This document shows, piece after piece, positions 35,252 to 43,937 of a stretch of DNA of 64,000 nt. The position numbers and the translations under genes were made by a program. This DNA comes from Acidaminococcus sp050873445. GTDB lineage: Bacteria > Bacillota > Negativicutes > Acidaminococcales > Acidaminococcaceae. Location of the stretch: positions 1 through 64,000 of the forward strand of contig NZ_JBNMIU010000004.1 of assembly GCF_050873445.1 (NCBI RefSeq), in the 5' to 3' direction. The notes under the pieces are model-generated. The model worked only from the letters and a program-made list of their open reading frames with translations, had not been told where the DNA came from and searched no databases. Numbering within the stretch: the first letter of the stretch is position 1; each line of letters opens with the position of its first letter.

Positions 35252-36379
35252 ATGCGTCTGCATTTTCAATTTTCGTTGAAAAAATATTTTAGGAATATTG
35301 ATAAGCCTCTGCTGATCAGCGTCCTGCTTCTGATCACCATCGGCATCCTGCTCATCGGCAGTGCTACCCATGCCAACATCCCGGGACCCAAACGCTACAG
35401 CTTCGTACTGCGCCAGCTGAGTTTTGCGGCTATTAACCTGGTACTGGGAGCGTTCCTCATGCGTTTCGATTACCGGGTGCTGAAAAGCCTGGCCCGGCCG
35501 CTTTACATCTTCAACATTCTGATGCTGCTGGCCGTTATGCTGGTGGGGAAGAGCGCCCTGGGTGCCCAGCGGTGGCTGCAGCTGGGCCCTATCAGCATCC
35601 AGCCCAGCGAATTTGCCAAGGCAATCATGATTATCAGCCTGTCCTCCTTTGTGGATGACCGGCTGCCTCTTCTGACAGATTTCCGCAGCTGGCTGCCGGT
35701 ATTCGGTTATGTGCTGATTCCGTTCCTGTTTGTTATGAAGCAGCCTGATCTGGGCACTTCTCTGGTGTTTCTGGCCATTTTGCTGGGCCTTATCATCTGC
35801 TGTGGTTTCCGCATCCGGTACTTTCTGATCATGGGAGGGCTGGGGCTGGCTTCGGCACCGCTGGTGTGGAGATTTCTCCACGAATACCAGCGGAACCGGA
35901 TCCGGGTGTTCCTGAACCCGGGTCTGGAACCCTATGGCAGCGGCTATCACGTGATCCAGTCCATGATTGCCATCGGGTCCGGTCTGTTCACAGGCAAGGG
36001 CCTGTTTGCCGGAACCCAGAGCCAGTTGAACTTTCTGCCGGAGAACCACACGGATTTCATCTTTGCTGTGGCCGGAGAGGAATTCGGTTTCATCGGTACC
36101 ACGATTATCCTGCTGTTATATGGCATCGTGATTTACAGAGGTCTGTCCATTGCCATCCATGCGGCGGACGATTTTGGTACCCTGCTTTCTGTGGGCATCG
36201 TTTCCATGTTCCTGTTCCATATCCTGGTCAATGTGGGGATGACCAGCGGCATCATGCCGGTCACCGGTGTGCCGCTGCCCTTCATGAGCTATGGGGTCAG
36301 CTCTCTGACTACCAATATGCTCATGGTGGCCCTGCTGCTGAACATCAACGCCCACCATCAGACTTTGCGTTTTCATTAA
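35252..36379 (+). CDS. rodA: Rod-shape glycosyltransferase RodA
   Basis: A 375-residue SEDS protein with about ten helices that polymerises glycan strands with its partner PBP2 encoded just upstream. The WLQLGPISIQPSEFAK segment near 109-124 and the C-terminal GVPLPFMSYGVSSL are diagnostic. AAGGAG precedes the ATG. Confidence 0.95.
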   Translation: MRLHFQFSLKKYFRNIDKPLLISVLLLITIGILLIGSATHANIPGPKRYSFVLRQLSFAAINLVLGAFLMRFDYRVLKSLARPLYIFNILMLLAVMLVGKSALGAQRWLQLGPISIQPSEFAKAIMIISLSSFVDDRLPLLTDFRSWLPVFGYVLIPFLFVMKQPDLGTSLVFLAILLGLIICCGFRIRYFLIMGGLGLASAPLVWRFLHEYQRNRIRVFLNPGLEPYGSGYHVIQSMIAIGSGLFTGKGLFAGTQSQLNFLPENHTDFIFAVAGEEFGFIGTTIILLLYGIVIYRGLSIAIHAADDFGTLLSVGIVSMFLFHILVNVGMTSGIMPVTGVPLPFMSYGVSSLTTNMLMVALLLNINAHHQTLRFH

Positions 36380-36388
36380 GGAGAGATT

Positions 36389-38251
36389 ATGCATAAAGAT
36401 TTTCCCATTGACATCCTCAGTGCTGTGGAGAAACCGGCACGGTATACAGGCATGGAATTCGGCAGCATTGTAAAGCCGGAAACGGAGACGGAAGTTTCTT
36501 TCTGTCTGGCTTTTCCCGATACTTACGAAATCGGGATGAGTTACCTGGGCTATAAGATTTTGTACGAAATCCTGAACAAATTGCCAAAAGTGGCAGCGGA
36601 ACGGGCCTTTGCTCCTTGGGTGGACATGGAGGAGAAGATGCGTGAGCGGAAACTGCCGCTGACCAGTCTGGAAAATTCCCGGAAACTGGATGACTTCGAT
36701 TTGCTGGGCTTCACGCTGCTGTACGAAATGTCCTATTCCAATATCCTGAATATGATGGACCTGGGTGGTGTGCCCGTCCTGGCCAAAGACCGGACGCTGG
36801 ACGATCCTTTCGTATGCGCTGGAGGCTGCTGTGTCTTCAACAGTGAACCCCTGACAGATTTCCTGGATTTCTGCATGCTGGGCGATGGGGAACGGATCAT
36901 CCAGGAAGTGACCCTGCTGTACCGGGACTGGAAACGGGAAGGCAAACCCGGCGGCCGGCTGGAATTTTTGCGTCGGGTGTCGAAGATTCAGGGAGTATAC
37001 GTACCCTGTTTCTATGAAGTGACCTATGGATCGGACGGTACCATTACCGGCAAGAAATCTTTGGAGCCCACAGCGCCTGCGGTGGTGTACAAGCGGGCGG
37101 AACCGGATCTGGAAACGCTGGATTTTCCCACTCATCCCATTGTGCCCTATAGTGATACGGTCCACGACCGGATCATGCTGGAACTGTTCCGGGGCTGCAG
37201 CCGGGGCTGCCGGTTCTGCAATGCTGGTATCATCTACCGGCCGGTGCGGGAACGGAAACCCCAGACGGCGATGGAGCTGGCACGGAAGCTGGTTCCGGCT
37301 ACCGGTTATAACGAAATATCTCTGTTTTCGTTGAGCACAGCGGATTATTCCCATCTGGAGCCGCTGATTTTGAATCTTCTGAAGGAATTCGGCGATAAAA
37401 AGGTCAGTGTTTCCCTGCCTTCCCTGCGGATTGACAGCTTCTCGGTGAAGCTGGCCCAGGAAGTGCAGCAGGTGCGGAAGAGCGGCCTGACCTTTGCCCC
37501 AGAAGCAGGCAGCCAGCGCATGCGGGATGTAATCAATAAGGGCGTGACGGAAGAGAACCTGATGAATGCAGCGGGCGCCGCGTTCGAGAACGGCTGGACC
37601 AAGGTGAAGCTGTACTTCATGATTGGTCTGCCTACGGAAACTGACGAGGATGTGCTGGCCATTGCCAAACTGGCCCAGAAGGTCCAGTGGAAATACAAAC
37701 AGGTCACCGGTCATATGGGGGCCCAGGTCACTGTCAGTGTGTCCAATTTCGTACCAAAACCCTATACGCCATTTCAGTGGGTGGGGCAGAATACCAAAGA
37801 AGAGTTCGACCGGAAGCATATGCTGCTGAAGCATGCCTTTGCCAGCCTGAAGAACATCCATTACCAGTACCATGATTCCCGTACCAGCCTGATGGAAGGA
37901 GTGCTGGCCCGGGGCGACCGGCGGCTGGGCAAGGCCATTTACCTGGCCTGGAAGCGGGGTGCCAAGTTCGACAGCTGGGGCGAATTTTTCGATTATGACC
38001 GGTGGAAGCAGGCCATCGAAGACTGCGGACTGACCACTGATTTTTATAACAGCCGGCCACGGGGCAAAGAAGAAATCTTTCCCTGGGAGCATACCAGCTG
38101 CGGGGTGAGCAGGAGGTTCCTGTGGAGCGAATACGAAAAAGCCCAGCAGGCAGCCCTGACCCATGACTGTCGGCGGAGTACGTGTACGGGCTGCGGCGTG
38201 TGCCAGCAATTGGGCATCAAGATCATTGACTGGAAGGGGAAGAACGTATGA
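36389..38251 (+). CDS. Radical SAM protein, TIGR03960-like
   Basis: A 620-residue protein with an N-terminal region like the B12-binding fold and a radical SAM core. The 4Fe-4S motif is C270-x3-C274-x2-C277 (CSRGCRFC). It matches the TIGR03960 family, which pairs with a DUF2344 protein encoded next to it, as here. The substrate is unknown; co-location with RNase G suggests RNA or ribosome modification. AAGGAGAG precedes the ATG. Confidence 0.9.
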   Translation: MHKDFPIDILSAVEKPARYTGMEFGSIVKPETETEVSFCLAFPDTYEIGMSYLGYKILYEILNKLPKVAAERAFAPWVDMEEKMRERKLPLTSLENSRKLDDFDLLGFTLLYEMSYSNILNMMDLGGVPVLAKDRTLDDPFVCAGGCCVFNSEPLTDFLDFCMLGDGERIIQEVTLLYRDWKREGKPGGRLEFLRRVSKIQGVYVPCFYEVTYGSDGTITGKKSLEPTAPAVVYKRAEPDLETLDFPTHPIVPYSDTVHDRIMLELFRGCSRGCRFCNAGIIYRPVRERKPQTAMELARKLVPATGYNEISLFSLSTADYSHLEPLILNLLKEFGDKKVSVSLPSLRIDSFSVKLAQEVQQVRKSGLTFAPEAGSQRMRDVINKGVTEENLMNAAGAAFENGWTKVKLYFMIGLPTETDEDVLAIAKLAQKVQWKYKQVTGHMGAQVTVSVSNFVPKPYTPFQWVGQNTKEEFDRKHMLLKHAFASLKNIHYQYHDSRTSLMEGVLARGDRRLGKAIYLAWKRGAKFDSWGEFFDYDRWKQAIEDCGLTTDFYNSRPRGKEEIFPWEHTSCGVSRRFLWSEYEKAQQAALTHDCRRSTCTGCGVCQQLGIKIIDWKGKNV

Positions 38252-38940
38252 AATTGAGGCTGCAGATCACCAAGGAACCGGGCATCCGGTTCATTTCCCA
38301 TCTGGAATACCAGCGGAGCATCGAAAAAGCCCTGCGCCGGGCCGGGACCCCCGTGGCCTATTCGGAGGGGTTCAATCCCCATATGCGGTTTTCCCTGGCT
38401 TCCGCCCTCAGTGTGGGTGTGACCAGTTCCTGCGAATTCGTGGAAATCAAGCTTCAGGAGGAGCATCCTCTGGAGGAACTGGTGGAACCAATCCGCCGTG
38501 CCCTGCCCATGGGAATCCATATTGTGAAGGCCGACCTGGCTGATGACAAAGCACCCAAACTGATGGCTGTAGCCCAGGGAGCCCGTTACGAAGTATCCGT
38601 CCCCTGTAGCGAAGATCCGGCAACCGGGCTGGCGGCTTTTGCTGCAGCGGAAACGGTGTCCTATACAAAGACCCATAAAAAGGGCAAGGGCAAACCCAAG
38701 ACCATCGATGTGAAGGAATTCATCCCCAGTACGGAGAGTGAATGGAAGGGCGGGGAACTGAAACTGGCTTTCGACTGTAAGATTACCCCCACCGGGAGCA
38801 TGAAGGCTTCCGAATTCCTCCAGGTACTCCTGGACCAGTTCCAGGTGCCACTGTCCTTTGAACAGGCAGATATCCGCCGGGTGGATCTGTACACCCGGGA
38901 TGAGGCCGGCAATAAGAAACCCCTGATCGGGGAAGAATGA
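38248..38940 (+). CDS. Radical-SAM-linked DUF2344 protein
   Basis: A 230-residue protein of the TIGR03936/DUF2344 type, with FISHLEYQRSIEKALRRAG near 15-33 and the following SEGFNPHMRFS. It overlaps the radical SAM gene by four bases (ATGA). It is a presumed partner of that protein; its reaction is unknown. Confidence 0.9.
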   Translation: MKLRLQITKEPGIRFISHLEYQRSIEKALRRAGTPVAYSEGFNPHMRFSLASALSVGVTSSCEFVEIKLQEEHPLEELVEPIRRALPMGIHIVKADLADDKAPKLMAVAQGARYEVSVPCSEDPATGLAAFAAAETVSYTKTHKKGKGKPKTIDVKEFIPSTESEWKGGELKLAFDCKITPTGSMKASEFLQVLLDQFQVPLSFEQADIRRVDLYTRDEAGNKKPLIGEE

Positions 38941-38949
38941 GGAGGCGCC

Positions 38950-40350
38950 ATGGATACCATCTACGTAAGCGTCCGGCCGGAAGAGACCCGTATGGGGCTG
39001 GTCAAGGATGATAAGCTCCAGGAATATGCGGTGGAACGACGCCACTCGGACAATCTGGTGGGGAATGTGTATCGGGGCCGGGTGTCCAATGTGGTCCCCG
39101 GTATCCAGGCAGCTTTTATCGATCTGAATGTGGGAAAGAACGGTTTTCTGACTCTGCAGAAGGGGGAGAAGCTGTCGGAAGGACAGATGCTCCTGGTACA
39201 GGTGGTGAAGGACGCCCGGGGGAACAAAGGTCCGGCTGTGACCAGGAATGTCACCCTGCCGGGCCGGTATGTGGTGCTGGAACCCTACGGAAATCGCATC
39301 AGTCTGTCCCGGAAGATTACCTGCAAGACACAGCGGAAAGTGCTGCGGGAATGGGCGGAGGAACTGCTGCCGGAGCATATGGGGCTGGTCATCCGTACGG
39401 CGGCAGCCCAGGCGGAGGAAGAGGATATCCGGGCCGATCTGGAGCAGCTGCTCCGCAGCTGGGATGTGCTGCTGCGCCGGAGCAAGGTGGGACGGGGAGC
39501 CCAGCTGCTGTACCGGGAACTGGACCTGGCCATCCGGCTGATCCGTGATTATGCCACGCCGAAAATCCAGCGCATCATCGTAGATGAGGAAAACACCTGC
39601 CGGCGGCTGGAGGAACTGCTGAAGGAGATGGGGCTGTCCCAGATCCAGGTAAAGTGGTACAAGGGGAAGGAAGATCTGTTCTCCTTCTATCACCTGGATG
39701 AAGATATCGAAAGTATTTCTGACCGGGTGGTGTGGCTGCCGGGGGGCGGTTACCTGGTGTTCGATTACACGGAGGCCATGACCGTCATCGATGTGAACAG
39801 CGGCAAGTTCGCTTCGGCGGCAGATCGGGACGCCACCAGCATGGTCACCAACCGGGAGGCGGCCCGGGAAATCGCCCGTCAGCTGCGGCTGCGGGACATC
39901 GGCGGCATCATCGTGGCTGACTTCATCGACATGGATAGCCGGGAGGAGCAGGAGGAAATCCTGCAGATATTGAAGCACGCTTTTGCTTCTGACAAGATGA
40001 AACCCAAGGTCATCGATATTACCCATCTGAACCTGGTGGAAATGACCCGGATGAAGGCGCGGAAGAACTTATCCAGTATCCTGTACAGCACCTGTCCTCT
40101 GTGCGGAGGCAGCGGCCGGGTGGAATCTCCAGAGAGCGTGTATGTGGAGATCCGGCGTCGGCTGCGCAGCAGTTTCAATGAGGGAAATATGAGCCATACC
40201 CTGCTGCTGACGGTCCATCCCATGGTTTACAGCTGGCTGCGGGAAAAGGGTGTGAAGGATATGGAGAAGGAATTCCACTGCACCCTGAAGCTGGCCAGTG
40301 ATCCGGCTCTGGAAGCAGGCGTCTTTGCCTTGCTGGCGGTGGATCATTGA
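38950..40350 (+). CDS. rng: Ribonuclease E/G
   Basis: A 466-residue endoribonuclease, the size of RNase G. An S1-like domain is at about 35-120 (VYRGRVSNVVPGIQAAFID). The catalytic Mg2+ stretch TVIDVNSGKF is near 278-287, and the Zn-link CPLCGGSGR near 379. It is involved in rRNA maturation and mRNA decay. In many relatives ribosomal protein genes for L21 and L27 follow; here cca does. Confidence 0.93.
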   Translation: MDTIYVSVRPEETRMGLVKDDKLQEYAVERRHSDNLVGNVYRGRVSNVVPGIQAAFIDLNVGKNGFLTLQKGEKLSEGQMLLVQVVKDARGNKGPAVTRNVTLPGRYVVLEPYGNRISLSRKITCKTQRKVLREWAEELLPEHMGLVIRTAAAQAEEEDIRADLEQLLRSWDVLLRRSKVGRGAQLLYRELDLAIRLIRDYATPKIQRIIVDEENTCRRLEELLKEMGLSQIQVKWYKGKEDLFSFYHLDEDIESISDRVVWLPGGGYLVFDYTEAMTVIDVNSGKFASAADRDATSMVTNREAAREIARQLRLRDIGGIIVADFIDMDSREEQEEILQILKHAFASDKMKPKVIDITHLNLVEMTRMKARKNLSSILYSTCPLCGGSGRVESPESVYVEIRRRLRSSFNEGNMSHTLLLTVHPMVYSWLREKGVKDMEKEFHCTLKLASDPALEAGVFALLAVDH

Positions 40351-40374
40351 CTCTGGAGAGAAAGGGGAACCATC

Positions 40375-41823
40375 ATGGAATTACGGCTTCCTTCTTATGT
40401 GAATCAAGTGCTGGATATATTGCTTGCAGCCGGTTATGAGGCTCATGTGGTGGGCGGTGCCGTTCGGGATCTGCTGCTGGGACGGGTGCCTGACGATTAC
40501 GATGTGGTGACCAACGCCCGGCCGGACGAGATCAGGCAGGTGGCGGAGCAGGCTGGTCTTCCAGTGATCAGTGAACTGGGGCAGAACTTCGGGGTGGTCA
40601 TCCTGCGGGTGGAGAAACATGGGGTGGAAGTGGCCGCCTACCGGAACGAAGCCTACGGAGTGGAGGATGCTCACCGGCCGGCAGCGGTCTGGTATTGCCG
40701 GACCTTGGAAGAAGACTTGGCCCGCCGGGATTTCACCATCAATGCCCTGGCCCTGGGGCAGGACGGAGAAATCATCGACTGTTTCCATGGACTGGAGGAT
40801 TTGCACGGCCGGGTGCTGCGCACCGTGGGGGATGCAAATCAGCGGTTCCAGGAGGATGCCCTGCGCATGTTCAGAGCCTGCCGGTTCATTGGCCAGCTGG
40901 GCTTTGCTCCGGATCCTTCCATCCTGCCTGCCATCCGGAAGAACCTGGAACGGGTCCGGGGTCTTTCTCTGGAGCGGGTGCGTACGGAACTGAACAAGCT
41001 GCTGATGGGTACCTGGGCAGGGGAAGGCATGGATCTGATGGTACGCAGCGGCCTGGCAGCGGAAAGCTGCCGAATCAAGAAACAGGGAAAATATGAAGCA
41101 GTGCCCATTCTGCCGGAATTGGAACATCTGGTGGATCTGCCTCAGAACCCCTGTTTTCACCGGTTCGATGCCTGGAAGCATACGGCAGTGGCTCTGGATA
41201 AAGGGGACCGGAGCCTGGAAGTGGGCTGGGCTCTGCTGCTCCACGATGTGGCCAAGGGACTGGAGGGAGTCCGGGGCGTCAACAAAGAAGGAATGCCCAG
41301 TGACCATGGCCACGAAGCGGTAGGGACAGCCATGGCCCGGCAGATCCTGAACCGGCTGCGGCTGCCCTGGGAAACGGTAGAACGGGTGGCCTGGCTGGTG
41401 AAGAACCATATGCATTTTGGCTTTATCAGCGCTCAGGAAGATGACAAGACCTGGCGCTGGCTGCGGAAAGAGGCCCGCAGCGGCCATTTCAGGGTGAATA
41501 AGGAAATGGCAGAGGCTTTCAAGCAGCTGACGGCTGTATGCATCGCCGATGTGGCTGCTACCAACGCAGACAAGAACGACGTAATCCATGTCCAGATGTA
41601 CGGCAAACGGCTGGTGAAGATGGCATATCTCATGCCCGTCCATACTTCGGATCTGGATTTTTCCGGCCGGGATGCCCTGGCTCTGGGTGCCCGTCCGGCA
41701 CAGCTGAAGGAACTGATGCCCGTACTGCTCCGGCGGGTCCAGGATGGTACCCTGAAAAACGCTCCAGCGGAACTGGGCGAAGCCGTGAAGCGGTGGCTGA
41801 AGCGTCAGGAACAGGCGGAATGA
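40375..41823 (+). CDS. cca: CCA tRNA nucleotidyltransferase
   Basis: A 482-residue enzyme that adds or repairs the CCA end of tRNA. The nucleotidyltransferase motif GGAVRDLLLGRVPDDYDVV is near 23-41, followed by RRDFTINALAL near 117. An HD domain (HRFDAWKHT, LLHDVAKG) is at about 265-305. A CCA-adding and a poly(A) polymerase activity cannot be fully told apart by eye; length and HD domain favour CCA. A strong terminator follows. Confidence 0.92.
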   Translation: MELRLPSYVNQVLDILLAAGYEAHVVGGAVRDLLLGRVPDDYDVVTNARPDEIRQVAEQAGLPVISELGQNFGVVILRVEKHGVEVAAYRNEAYGVEDAHRPAAVWYCRTLEEDLARRDFTINALALGQDGEIIDCFHGLEDLHGRVLRTVGDANQRFQEDALRMFRACRFIGQLGFAPDPSILPAIRKNLERVRGLSLERVRTELNKLLMGTWAGEGMDLMVRSGLAAESCRIKKQGKYEAVPILPELEHLVDLPQNPCFHRFDAWKHTAVALDKGDRSLEVGWALLLHDVAKGLEGVRGVNKEGMPSDHGHEAVGTAMARQILNRLRLPWETVERVAWLVKNHMHFGFISAQEDDKTWRWLRKEARSGHFRVNKEMAEAFKQLTAVCIADVAATNADKNDVIHVQMYGKRLVKMAYLMPVHTSDLDFSGRDALALGARPAQLKELMPVLLRRVQDGTLKNAPAELGEAVKRWLKRQEQAE

Positions 41824-41842
41824 CAATATATTTGGAAAGAAA

Positions 41843-41876
41843 AAGAAGGTGTTTCTTATGAAACACCTTCTTTTTT
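41843..41876 (+). terminator. Terminator after cca
   Basis: AAGAAGGTGTTTC (41843-41855) pairs with GAAACACCTTCTT (41860-41872) around TTAT, followed by a T-run. Confidence 0.92.
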
Positions 41877-41980
41877 GTGTAAAGATTGATGTAAAAGAAC
41901 ACAAAAAAACGCCATTTTGCTACAAGTTATTAGAATTCTTATATATTTTCAAAAAAATCAACGAATGAGGTCAAGAAAGA

Positions 41981-42009
41981 TTTAAAAAAAAAATTATTTG
42001 TGTTATAAT
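41981..42009 (+). promoter_or_regulatory. Hydroxyglutarate operon promoter
   Basis: TTTAAA (41981-41986), a 17-base spacer ending in TGT, and a perfect TATAAT (42004-42009). The surrounding region is strongly AT-rich. It gives a leader of about 130 bases before gctA. Confidence 0.7.
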
Positions 42010-42104
42010 CATTTCGTACACTGAATACAGTCGGTCCAACCGGAGTGCGAATGTAAAAAATACTCATAAAGGGGGATGGATTATTTCTTAGAGGAGGATT
42101 CCGG

Positions 42105-42149
42105 TTGTTTCAGAAACTGGTTTGGATCATAAGGAGGTTTTTGCTTTGA
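42105..42149 (+). CDS. Candidate leader peptide before gctA
   Basis: A 14-codon frame (MFQKLVWIIRRFLL, TTG start) has a near-perfect GAGGAGG at 42091-42097, seven bases upstream. Its TGA (42147-42149) overlaps the gctA TTG start (42146-42148), and it runs across the gctA ribosome binding site. That arrangement would couple gctA translation to the leader. No direct evidence shows that it is translated. Confidence 0.35.
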   Translation: MFQKLVWIIRRFLL

Positions 42150-43108
42150 GTAAAGTAATGACGTTAAAAGACGCAATCGCAAAGTACGTACACAGCGGTG
42201 ATCACATTGCTCTGGGTGGCTTTACGACTGACCGTAAACCGTATGCAGCTGTGTATGAAATCCTGAGACAGGGTATCACTGACCTGACCGGCCTGAGCGG
42301 CGCTGCCGGCGGCGACTGGGATATGCTGATCGGCAATGGCCGTGTGAAAGCCTACATCAACTGCTACACTGCCAACTCTGGTGTAACCAACGTTTCCAGA
42401 CGGTTCAGAAAATGGTTCGAAGCCGGCAAACTGACCATGGAAGACTACTCCCAGGACGTAATCTACATGATGTGGCATGCCGCTGCTCTGGGTCTGCCGT
42501 TCCTGCCTGTAACCCTGATGCAGGGCTCTGGCCTGACCGATGAATGGGGCATCAGCAAAGAAGTTCGCAAAACTCTGGATAAGGTGCCCGATGACAAATT
42601 CAAATATATCGACAACCCCTTCAAGCCGGGTGAAAAAGTCGTGGCTGTACCGGTTCCGCAAATCGATGTGGCCATCATCCATGCCCAGCAGGCTTCTCCG
42701 GATGGCACCGTTCGCATCTGGGGCGGCAAATTCCAGGATGTGGATATTGCTGAAGCTGCTAAATATACCATTGTTACCTGCGAAGAAATCGTCAGCAATG
42801 AAGAAATCCGCAGAGATCCCACCAAGAATGATATCCCCGGCATGTGCGTAGATGCTGTGGTACTGGCTCCTTATGGTGCTCATCCTTCTCAGTGCTATGG
42901 CCTGTATGACTATGATAATCCGTTCCTGAAAGTCTATGACGTAGTCAGCAAGACCCAGGAAGACTTCGATGCCTTCTGCAAAGAATGGGTGTTTGACCTG
43001 AAAGATCATGACGAATACCTGAACAAACTGGGTGCTACCCGTCTGATCAACCTGAAGGTTGTTCCTGGTCTGGGCTATCATATCGACATGACGAAGGAGG
43101 ACAAATAA
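42146..43108 (+). CDS. gctA: Glutaconate CoA-transferase subunit A
   Basis: With GctB, moves CoA from acetyl-CoA to (R)-2-hydroxyglutarate (and glutaconate). The 320 residues begin (M)SKVMTLKDAIAKYV, as in the A. fermentans enzyme, so the start is the TTG at 42146, eight bases after AAGGAGG. The fold is that of class I CoA-transferases, with SGDHIALGGFT near 17-27. It is the first gene of the hydroxyglutarate operon; gctB follows after two bases. Confidence 0.97.
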   Translation: MSKVMTLKDAIAKYVHSGDHIALGGFTTDRKPYAAVYEILRQGITDLTGLSGAAGGDWDMLIGNGRVKAYINCYTANSGVTNVSRRFRKWFEAGKLTMEDYSQDVIYMMWHAAALGLPFLPVTLMQGSGLTDEWGISKEVRKTLDKVPDDKFKYIDNPFKPGEKVVAVPVPQIDVAIIHAQQASPDGTVRIWGGKFQDVDIAEAAKYTIVTCEEIVSNEEIRRDPTKNDIPGMCVDAVVLAPYGAHPSQCYGLYDYDNPFLKVYDVVSKTQEDFDAFCKEWVFDLKDHDEYLNKLGATRLINLKVVPGLGYHIDMTKEDK

Positions 43109-43110
43109 CA

Positions 43111-43914
43111 ATGGCTGATTACACGAATTATACCAATAAAGAAATGCAGGCTGTGACCATTGCCAAGCAGATCAAAAATGGTCAGGTCGTAACCGTTGGT
43201 ACCGGCCTGCCTCTGATCGGCGCCAGCGTGGCCAAGAGAGTATATGCTCCTGACTGCCATATCATCGTGGAAAGTGGTCTGATGGACTGCTCTCCTGTTG
43301 AAGTTCCCCGTTCCGTAGGTGACCTGCGGTTCATGGCTCATTGCGGCTGCATCTGGCCGAACGTCCGGTTCGTTGGTTTTGAAATCAACGAATACCTGCA
43401 CAAGGCAGACCGTCTGATCGCTTTCATCGGCGGTGCTCAGATCGACCCGTACGGCAACGTGAACTCCACCTCCATCGGTGACTACCATCATCCGAAAACC
43501 CGTTTCACCGGGTCCGGCGGCGCCAACGGCATTGCTACGTACTCCAACACCATTATCATGATGCAGCATGAAAAACGCAGATTCATGAAACAGATCGACT
43601 ATGTGACCAGCCCGGGCTGGATCGATGGCCCTGGCGGACGTGAAAGACTGGGTCTGCCCGGTGATGTAGGTCCGCAACTGGTCGTAACCGATAAAGGGAT
43701 CCTGAAATTCGATCCGAAGACCAAACGGATGTACCTGGCTGCCTACTATCCTTCTTCTTCTCCGGAAGATGTACTGGAAAACACGGGCTTCGATCTGGAT
43801 GTTTCCCAGGCTGTTGAACTGGAACCGCCTGATCCTGCCGTTATCAAACTGATCCGTGAAGAAATCGACCCGGGCCAGGCTTTCATTAAAGTCCCTGTTC
43901 CGGAAGCAAAATAA
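43111..43914 (+). CDS. gctB: Glutaconate CoA-transferase subunit B
   Basis: A 267-residue partner of GctA. The catalytic glutamate that forms the CoA thioester is E54 in HIIVESGLMDCSP, the same position as known for A. fermentans. TVGTGLPLIGAS near 28-39 is also typical. AAGGAGG lies inside the end of gctA. Confidence 0.97.
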   Translation: MADYTNYTNKEMQAVTIAKQIKNGQVVTVGTGLPLIGASVAKRVYAPDCHIIVESGLMDCSPVEVPRSVGDLRFMAHCGCIWPNVRFVGFEINEYLHKADRLIAFIGGAQIDPYGNVNSTSIGDYHHPKTRFTGSGGANGIATYSNTIIMMQHEKRRFMKQIDYVTSPGWIDGPGGRERLGLPGDVGPQLVVTDKGILKFDPKTKRMYLAAYYPSSSPEDVLENTGFDLDVSQAVELEPPDPAVIKLIREEIDPGQAFIKVPVPEAK

Positions 43915-43937
43915 ACCATTCAGGAGGAAAAATTTAA

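Noticed and set aside
42076..42132. An 18-codon leader frame starting at ATG 42076
   Set aside because: The GGGGG in front touches the start codon, leaving no spacing for a working ribosome binding site. The frame starting at 42105 is better supported.
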